Both the position numbers and the translations under genes were made by a program. Below, piece by piece: positions 55,701-64,000 of a stretch of 64,000 nucleotides of DNA (position 1 is the stretch's first letter; each line of letters begins with the position of its first letter). Source of the stretch: Ascaris suum (Eukaryota > Nematoda > Chromadorea > Rhabditida > Ascarididae); the NCBI GenBank assembly GCA_013433145.1, contig CM024169.1, forward strand, positions 11,726,817 through 11,790,816, in the 5' to 3' direction. Below the pieces are notes generated by a model. That model was not told where the DNA came from. It saw nothing but the letters and a program-made list of their open reading frames with translations, and searched no databases.

Positions 55701-57444
55701 TAATTTTTCTTTGAAAATGAAAAATTTTATCAATCGGGAAATGAGAAATTTTTATATTTTCTCAATTCATTCATTTCACTCTATATAATACTAGATAAAT
55801 TTTCAACATAGTTGACAAATTGCTAATAATTCTTATTAAACTCTAAACTTATTTAAACGTTGCAATTTCAAAGTATGATTGTATTTTCGATTCTTGGAAA
55901 AGAAAAAAAATGCTATTGCTATTTGATCAATCGGAACTAAAAAAAATACCTATACGATTAGTGAAATAAATATTCTGCTCCGTTTGAGCGCATTTGTTCG
56001 GCCTTAACAAGTTTACACTGCTGTCGTAATTCGATGTGTGCAAAATGAGAGCGAGTCTTTAGAGCAAAGCTAAACGTTCACTCAATAGATCACAGAACAA
56101 ATCTTCGTCCGTTGGATAGACCTCCGCACAAATTTACATCTGCATACGTCGAAATTTTATCAAATATTAATAATTTTTATATAATTGAGTTGTGATATAT
56201 AATAAAATAGCTATTTGAATATCGTATTAAACAATATCGCAAATGTATGAAAAAGTTTCATTAATGAAACAAATTGTGCTAGAGGGAAAATTTACATTCG
56301 ATAATTCTCCATTCAAAAAAAAACTTCCTCATATTTCTCAGAGATTCGCTTTACGTTTCGAATAATTCATATATATTCATTTTACGTAGAATGTGCTAAT
56401 GAATGAAGTATTTTTTTTTGTTTCTGAGTGTATTTTTTTGTTTCCGATCAACATATGATAAATGTACTTCTTTCATAGTCGATAAATCTTAATAAGCATA
56501 TTGAATAATGTATTCCTGTAATAGAGATCATTTGCAGCAGTTGTATGCAAATGATTTTTAACATATTATGCAAATGACATCATTGCGCAAAATCATGTCA
56601 CTAAAAAACTTCAACTGAACAAATACTGAATTCAATTTTGTACCATCTGAAATCCTAAGCGCTGCTCATCGAGTGTGTGCAAGAGAAGAGGAGAGGGGTT
56701 ATGTGTGGGCGTTAGTGAATGCAAATCGAGTTTTGAAAATATCTGATTTTTTTAATGCACATAGTGAAGAAACAATCAGTTGATATATGTATGATCGTTT
56801 TTTTTTGTTGTTGTTGTTGTTAATATTGTCAATATATCAGTAATATTTATAAATGAAATATTTACAACTATTTTTCCGTTATGAGTATTCTTTGAAAGTA
56901 TATTTATATGAATGTAATATAATTGTTTTTGTGCAGAGGATTGCAACAACTCTTTCAGATTAGTCTTCATTTTACATTTTTTTAAAAGTTTCTTATGAAA
57001 TTGTATTGAATGAGAATTTCAAATGAAAGTCACGCGTTTAAAATATTGACTTAACGCATAAGTTGAAACGTATAATGATGAAACGTCCCCAAATTTGATC
57101 ATCGCAATAGTTGAAATAATACTCGTTGACAATTTCATAGACATCTCTCACTTCAATGGTTTCTTTTTTTTTTTTCTTTGCAAAGTGTACCGTCATGCTT
57201 TCGGCCATTCAACTACTTTACATTGAAAATTTCTCAACTTCATGAATGCATACTTCCTTATTTTCTCACTAATCTTAGTTCTCATTATTGAATGTTTTAG
57301 TGGAGCATATTATTTTGAACAAAAAAAAATGCAAGTTTATTTTATACTGGAAATTTTTTCTTAGATATGTGCTTTTTGTAAATCCGATTTTTCTTTGTAA
57401 AAGCGCATTTTTATGGAGTCTTATCAATGCAGATGAATGTGTTT
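52740..57444. other. AT-rich DNA without a supported gene
   Basis: Poly-A/T tracts, a GTT microsatellite near 56806-56820 and AATG repeats near 55410-55430. If the candidate minus-strand gene is real this is its intron. Confidence 0.5.
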
Positions 57445-57477
57445 TTATGTGGTATATGTGTATATCTGTTGGTTTAC

Positions 57478-58017
57478 CTGTGCTCCAGTTTCAACCTGAT
57501 ATCGGAATCTACGAAAATTGGTGACCAGACGTACATCAAAAGATAATCTCCTACAGCACATTTCACTTCCACCCATCAACTTTGAAAGAAGCTGCAAACT
57601 GATGTGTCTCCGTGATGTGAAATGATGAATCTTACTCCGCGGGGGAGGGGAGCGGAAGGGTTTTTCGCCCTCGCGAGGGTGTGAGTTCTCAGAATCCCCT
57701 GGAGGGAAGGGGTGCGGTAGATTGGGGAGCAGGAGCCCTCTCTCCGACTTAGTTCTATGTTGCGTATCCGACGAGATTTTCACGTCACCAGGAGCTGGAC
57801 GAGTATGAGGGAGAGAAGGGTGGAGGCAAACTGTGGAACTCCGGCAGCAATGGGCTTTTTTGAGCACTGTATGGACTAGACAGCTTTGTATTAAAGTAGT
57901 GTCGCCGAGCTTCTTGGTACCCTGTTCTCGTTTTTCGAGACATGCTTCCATTTTCACATCAGGGGTTTGCGTTATGCCTTTTGACTTTATCCATATTATT
58001 TCGATATCGTCATCCAT
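57478..58017 (-). CDS. Candidate first coding exon, 180 codons, GC-rich island
   Basis: Longest open frame in the window. ATG at 58017 (MDDDIEIIWIKSK...) runs open for 190 codons and contains a good donor near its end, GGAGCACAG|GTAAAC (phase 0, last exon base 57478). The middle is rich in P, S, H and R (low complexity); there is no signal peptide or obvious domain. In the same frame upstream, from a TTTTAG acceptor near 58160, there are 32 further protein-like codons interrupted by a TGA at 58065-58063, so the ATG at 58017 is preferred. Local GC near 50% makes long ORFs more likely by chance, but 190 codons is still unusual. Confidence 0.38.
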
Positions 58018-58469
58018 GGAAACTACTGTTTCACTGATTACACATGAACGCCGCGTTGCATTTCAGCGTCCCTCATTCTTGCACACTGCATCACGTAGTT
58101 TCCTCCTATTCTGCGACTTAACTGGACTTTTTTTCGCCTTTGCAACTGCAGGATTAGGGCCCTAAAATCACTGACAGAGATGACGTAAGCTCATGGGACC
58201 TCCAAGGCGGCGGGTAATTTTTGGATAGCGGGGCTACGATTCATGTTAGTGCTGGGACACCGGCGGGGGATGGCGGTGAGCTGCAGACAAGATTACAAAC
58301 ATTCAGAGGTGCAACAAAATTCCATTCATTTCACCATTTCACTCTGGTCGGATTTTCATTCTGTGTTCAGTAAACAAGTGGAGGAGTGTACAAGAACAGG
58401 TGGCAAAACATATGTGTTTCCGCATTTCGCTCACGCAATCGGTTTCACTTCTTCCCGGCAAAAAAGAAA

Positions 58470-58655
<186 letters not shown>

Positions 58656-58699
58656 TTTGAAAATCGGAATTTCGTAAAAAAACATTATAAACAAATTCA

Positions 58700-61600
58700 T
58701 ATATAAATATTTTACCTGGCGAAATATTTACTACAGACTTTTTTTTGACAGAAAATTATACGAGATTTGTACAATGAAAATGTGCATGCATTATTTCCCA
58801 TGTTTTTTTTATTTGTTTTATTAATTTATTGAAATTCGGTAAAAATATAAGGGCGATTACCTTGCCAAGTTTTTCCATATGTATTTCTACTTCCATAACA
58901 AACATTATATTATAAATCAAACTAGTATGTATTTCCTCTATCAATCATTCGAAAGTTGAAAGAAAAACTTGCGTATTGATGAAGAAAACACAACCGAAAT
59001 AACAACTAGTTGCTAGAAACGGGGATTCTTTTTTTTCGCAATGATGTTTACTATAGATAGAGAACGGAACATCGCTGCACTGAGACTGATAAAAATTAGC
59101 AGCAACATCATCGGGAAGTACCTTGTTGATAGCATTGTTGACCGCGATGTATAATCCGTAGACGTGTTGTTTAGTGTTTTGAAATAATTTATTGCTTCAA
59201 TTATAGTAAGAATTGCGCTATCATGAATTGTCACGGCTAACGCTTGATAAACGTTAGCCCTGAGAGATTTGTTCGTTAAAGTTACCATTTATTCGATAAT
59301 CGGAAGTAGAATTCAAGCCTCTCTTGTTATGAATGATGAGAATTCTTAATTCCTATATCATTGAACGTAAGACTTGCATAAAAGCTGTTTTATTTGGTTT
59401 ATGTCTTTGATTAAAAGGAGGAAAACCTCGGAGTACCATATCATAGTGGGCAATTTTATTTGCAGGTCGAATTCTTGGTAGTCCGTAAATTTCACTCTAC
59501 TTTTATACCTCAAAATGTATGCAATCAGTAGGAGTGCATCAAAAAATACGAATGTGGCAGCCTCATTTGCATATTACCAAATATTTGCTCTTGTTCGCTA
59601 GTTGGTAGTTAAATCAGCCATCACTGATAGAAAATGAGCACATACTTACTAGGTAGACATATTATGTTTGTAAGCATCTTTTAATATGTCTTCGAAAATT
59701 TTTACACAAAAGCAAATCGGCGGCACTCACGGTGATGAAAGTGTACTAAGCTAACGAGCAAACAAAGTGTAAACTAGTCCAGCAGCCAACCTATGATCAC
59801 ATCACCCTCTTTGCTTAACTTGATGCTAAAGCTTTCTCTCATCAAACGATGATTCACCTCTAACAATTACATTCCTAAACCATATAGCACTATCGATTGT
59901 TTATTCTAGTACATTTTTACCTATTCTCGTCGAAATCCATAAAATTAGAGGTGTTTTTCCCCGATAATTTCCCCAAAATTTGAATATTATTGATGTGAAG
60001 TATAGAGGAGGAATTCAATATTTTGCATGAATCAATATCTATTTCATGCCGTGCGTATTATATTTTGCGTTTTTTCTTTCAAAAATATTTTAAATGAGCA
60101 TTTTCTGAATCACTAAAATATTCTCAAATTAATTGCTTTTGTTTCGCTCTTTAAAAAAAAAAAATTATCCATAGTTTATTATGTTAGCATTGTTTTTAAG
60201 CAAATTGAGAATAGATTAGAAGATCAAATTAATGAAACTATTTAGAAATTGTTTCCTTCTGAAAGAATGCAATATTGCTCTATAAAGATAAACCGACAAA
60301 TAAACGAATGAATCAAAAAAAAAAAAAAAAATCAACCAACGAACTATTCTTTTTGATTTATCATTTGCTCTACGATGTTTTAAAAGAGATTTTTGATGTA
60401 AATGATCAAACAACTATTTCTTTCACATCAGACTTAATCAGTGATATTCGTTAATTTCGATTAGCATCATACAATGAATCTCCTAGTTTCAATCCGATTA
60501 AATTTTATTATGTTCCACAGAAGTTATTTTAAGTCGAATGCATTGTCAAAATTTGCAAATGAGTTCTGTTTAGCAATCGCTGCAGGAATTTTTCTTTTTG
60601 GCTGAGATCGATTTTGGTAATTTTTTTTTTGAGTGAAATGCATTACTGCGTGATTTATTCTTGTTTTTATAACTTGAATAAATAGTCGATTTTATGAAAG
60701 GAAATGCCAACGTGTATATCGTTCGGGAGCATCTTAGGAGCACTTTTTCACCTGCTTAATACTAATTTCAAAAACACTATGAAAAGGAAGCTAGGGTATA
60801 GATTGTAGAGATCAGTGAACATGATGTGACTGTACAAATCGATCATCAAGATCGATCACATTTCATCCGTTTTCTTTTACGTAATCGAATTGGGAAGGTT
60901 TTTCGTTCATCGACAGAAAAATCTACCTTGAGATGGTTGATCTAGAGGCGATCTAAGAGCACAACTCAATAGACGCAAGAAAAATGTCACTGCAATGCAG
61001 TGTGTCTGTGGGATGAAACAAAACGAAAAACGAGAGTTGAGGCATTGTTGTATACTGCAAGCTCTAGCGATGAGACGCATTGTACGCCTATGTGTGCTGC
61101 TATTTGGTTGTTTCGATGTTGCACGAGATGCACGGCCCTATCTTTTGATAGCTTATTGATGCTTCATTTGCAATACCGTGATGATAGTATACATTATCTC
61201 ATTGCGATTATTGCATCGTCTCATTGCAAATATTGCATCGTCTCATTGCAAATACTATTATTTCAACCGTTATATGTGCGTCATTTTCAAAGTCACTGCT
61301 TATTACGTTCAGTTTTTTTAAATTGTTCATTTTCTTGGGTTTGCTTGCATTAAACTCATGAGATATAGGCTTATCACATCCTCTAGACAGAGAAGAATGA
61401 CAGCATTCATCTGATAGGAACTTTGCAAAGATAAGGGTAACTATGAGAATTTGATTACTCTTTAATAGCTATCAGTTAAATGAGGCTTTCGAGGCTAGCG
61501 ATTTTCGGAGTCAGATTATTGTTTGATGGACACTGATTGTCGTATCGATTAGATAGCTTCTCGGTTTGATCACCTCACTGCATCTATTCATAGTTGGGTA

Positions 61601-62300
61601 AACTCCAAATTACTCAATAAGACTTGCAAAGAACACTCTATGGTAGCATAGTTTATGGCAAAGAATTATATGGAAGGCAGTTTTCTGCCCTAATTCCATC
61701 CATTTATGGTTAGGAATAAAATTTGAATTTTATTTGAAATTTGATAATCTCTAAAGGAATCGATGCAGAAAAATTTTCTCAAACTTCGAGAACAATTTCT
61801 GCCGATATAAATTGCTGAGAAATTATAGCGGGTTTTCTTGAAATGGAACATTTTTCTACAGTGCAACTCTGATGACGCAGCAAAACATTTGTACTTTTTT
61901 TCCGGTCTATATAATGAAGAAAAGAGAGGAAACTTATTGACATGCTTGAGAATGGGTATATTTTTCCCCAAATGTTCAAAGGTGAGCTATTCGAGCGTAT
62001 GAAGAGGGTGGAAGATTCACTCGGATCATTGCGGTAAGCAGCATTATATTTAGCGATCTCTATTTAGAAAGAGCCAAAATGCAGCAACAATTTTGTAGTG
62101 ATAACGAGAAAAAGTTTTTGCAACACTCTGACTTCTAACAGTATTTTCTCACTTATCGGTTAATCGTAAACTGCATAATAGTGAGATGCTAATGAGAGGA
62201 CGCCACTTTTTCAATGTGCGCTTATCTTGCCAAATTTTTATGCTCTATGAACTTTTAGAATGCTATAGTAGCGATCAAACTTGAAGGCGAGTAATGGTAC
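58700..62300. other. AT-rich DNA, no supported gene
   Basis: Contains a 22-bp tandem repeat at 61196-61256. Open frames at 59013-59288 and 61000-61353 lack ATG starts or splice context. Confidence 0.5.
61196..61256 (+). repeat. 22-bp tandem repeat, about three copies
   Basis: Unit ATCGTCTCATTGCAAATATTGC; the first copy is diverged and the last partial. Confidence 0.9.
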
Positions 62301-62330
62301 GTTTACGTGAAATTTAATCCCCAAACAGAA

Positions 62331-62396
62331 CCTGACAACTCACATAAGAACGTCAAAGGTGGGTTATAAGTTAAGGTTCTTATATGAGTTGCCAGG
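62331..62396. repeat. 21-bp inverted repeat (hairpin) with 24-nt loop
   Basis: Arms 62331-62351 and 62376-62396 pair at 19 of 21 positions. The right arm overlaps the stop end of the minus-strand ORF at 62589-62380. Confidence 0.88.
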
Positions 62397-62589
62397 TGCG
62401 AGAGAGTTCAGCTTCGGGAATTATCGCCCTTAGGCGAGCGGATATTTGGCGTTGTGTGGTGATATACTTCACTGAAAGCTTGATGCGGCTAACGAAACTC
62501 TCCTCTGATAAACTTCGAAGGCCGCTAATAGGCTGTTGTATTACGTTTCTCAAAGTGCTATGTAGATTTGCATCGAGAAAGCAGATCAT
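62380..62589 (-). CDS. Candidate small ORF, minus strand, 69 aa
   Basis: ATG at 62589 to TAA at 62380; a well-mixed composition (MICFLDANLHSTLRN..., LRAIIPEAELSRTWQLI). Its ATG overlaps the TGA of the upstream ORF (ATGA). The plus strand also has an 83-codon ATG ORF (62384-62635), so strand is uncertain. Confidence 0.25.
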   Translation of the reverse strand: MICFLDANLHSTLRNVIQQPISGLRSLSEESFVSRIKLSVKYITTQRQISARLRAIIPEAELSRTWQLI

Positions 62590-62858
62590 GACGTCGTTGT
62601 GTTATTGTATATATACGCGCATAGCAGTTTGTTAAGAATGTCAGAGAGTTTCAGCCTAGAAACCATGACGTCATCGGCCAATTCTGTGTTGATTAATCGA
62701 CTTTGAAAAGGGCTAGAAGCATAAAAGGTGAAGAAATTTACTTGCATCCCACTGTGGCCAGATTTTCTTTTTATGCTGGTCGCGTCATCAATAAAAGCAG
62801 AACTTCTGTGGAAATTTTTTGGAGGAAAGCGGGAGAGGGGAACTGGTAGGTCAGGCAT
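62586..62858 (-). CDS. Candidate small ORF, minus strand, 90 aa
   Basis: ATG at 62858 to TGA at 62588-62586. It starts MPDLPVPLSRFPPKNF and contains polar and hydrophobic stretches. A donor-like GTAAAT follows codon 38 (GGG ATG CAA|GTAAAT), but no phase-0 acceptor into the next ORF was found. Family unknown. Confidence 0.25.
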   Translation of the reverse strand: MPDLPVPLSRFPPKNFHRSSAFIDDATSIKRKSGHSGMQVNFFTFYASSPFQSRLINTELADDVMVSRLKLSDILNKLLCAYIYNNTTTS

Positions 62859-64000
62859 CGGGAAAGGTCAAGTCAGCTAAAATATATGGGCATCACCCTA
62901 TATGATCTACTTTCTGTTGGTAATCAGCCAAGGAAGTTAGTGAAACAAGCCGGTATAGAATTAAATCGGACGGGATTCTCAGACATGTTTCTTCACTTGT
63001 AAATTAGCGCTGTGCAACTTTTTATATTTTTATTATGCACTTATATGTTTATATTTATTGTCTCTGATAGTGACAATGAGCCGTTGATAAGATATCTGCG
63101 ATTAGTCAGTAACGCTAAAAGAGAACGCATCGCTAACAAGGTGGAAAAGAGCGCGTTAAAGCTGGTTCACTGATCGAAAAAACATACCCAAAACAGAACA
63201 TCCTCAATGCTGATTGGCAGATGAAAGTCGTCATTCGTTTTACTGCGTAAAGTTATTCACATCCAACAGTTATTCTTCACTTATGAATTTGTTTATTCAA
63301 GTAGTCCCACATAGAAGTCATCACGCATGAATGTTCTGAATTTCTAAAAGAAAAAGAAAAACAGAAATCCGGAATTTTTGCTTGCTTTGCTTCAATTTCT
63401 CGACGTTACTTCATTTCACTCAAGGTACAATTGTTCTAAAAGTGATAAAGAAACAAAATGAAGTAATTCTGTGAAATTTTGATAGCACTTAATAATTTAT
63501 TTTGCCTTTATAAACTCGCAAAATTTGTTTCTTTTTCATTGATATTATCATTTGTTGCTCATGATCAGAGCAGAGGCTCTTCAACAGAGGGAATCGTTCC
63601 ATTTACTTAGAAAGTTCTTGAGTTCGAGATTGTAAATTATTTAATTTGGGATCGGAGAATGTCTATAGATTGTTTAATTGATCAGATATATTTCATCAGT
63701 CTAATTAAACTTCGTTCTTTGAAGAATACCTCCTATGTTCCCAATTGCTGTGTAGACTGGCCGCATTAAATTTACACACAATTGTTGAGGATTTTCGGTG
63801 AGTCGAACAATAAGGGTTACTTTAAATAAGAATATTTCTATGAATACTGCAAAAATGCAAAGTCATTAGAAATTAAACTAGACATTTTTATGTGCTTTTT
63901 TGAATGTGCTTTGAGCAGTGCATTATTGCGGTGCCGATCTCTTCAACAGGTGTGTGTGTGTGTCTGTGAGTCTATCCAAAAGTTTCAACTCATGAACCAC
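62859..64000. other. No gene seen; TG microsatellite near the end
   Basis: AT-rich; a (GT)n run of about 14 nt begins near 63950. Confidence 0.5.

Overview
The window is AT-rich eukaryotic DNA (roughly one third GC by eye) with multi-kilobase introns, long (AT)n arrays, poly-T tracts and splice acceptors of the TTTCAG/TTTTAG/TTGCAG type. These acceptors, the peptide-receptor sequence and very short candidate introns (49 to 97 nt) suggest a nematode. The species cannot be fixed from the sequence, and no bacterial, viral or organellar genes were seen.

The one gene I recognise with confidence is a class A (rhodopsin-like) peptide-type GPCR on the + strand. It is split into five exons over about 24 kb: 8103-8237, 14873-15279, 28831-29080, 30141-30345 and 31809-31975. 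The exons join phase-consistently into 387 residues with all seven membrane helices, N1.50, D2.50, the TM3 cysteine, DRF (for DRY), CWSP in TM6 and NWLLY (for NPxxY). The fourth exon has two donors 75 nt apart and a read-through stop, so isoforms with different C-termini are possible.

The 3' half of this gene (exons 3 to 5) lies between the arms of a large inverted repeat: about 1.75 kb per arm (21049-22801 and 35588-37342), nearly identical in the core and divergent at both ends, with a 12.8 kb spacer. Each arm carries a copy of a signal-peptide-like exon with intact splice sites.

Seven long (AT)n arrays (76 to 191 bp) are scattered through the window. One, with inverted-repeat flanks, makes a 186 bp palindrome. 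Two near-perfect hairpins and several G- or C-runs are also present.

Other coding content is tentative. Reading splice signals and phase by eye gives several small candidate genes: a 147-residue three-exon minus-strand model nested in GPCR intron 1 (8774-9620), two minus-strand candidates around 40.5-41.9 kb, a 71-residue ORF at 38241, a two-exon model at 49604-50351, a 190-codon minus ORF in a GC-rich island at 57.4-58.0 kb, and two abutting minus ORFs at 62380-62858. None is recognised by family, and short coding-looking stretches arise by chance in the GC-richer islands. The rest appears to be intron or intergenic AT-rich DNA.
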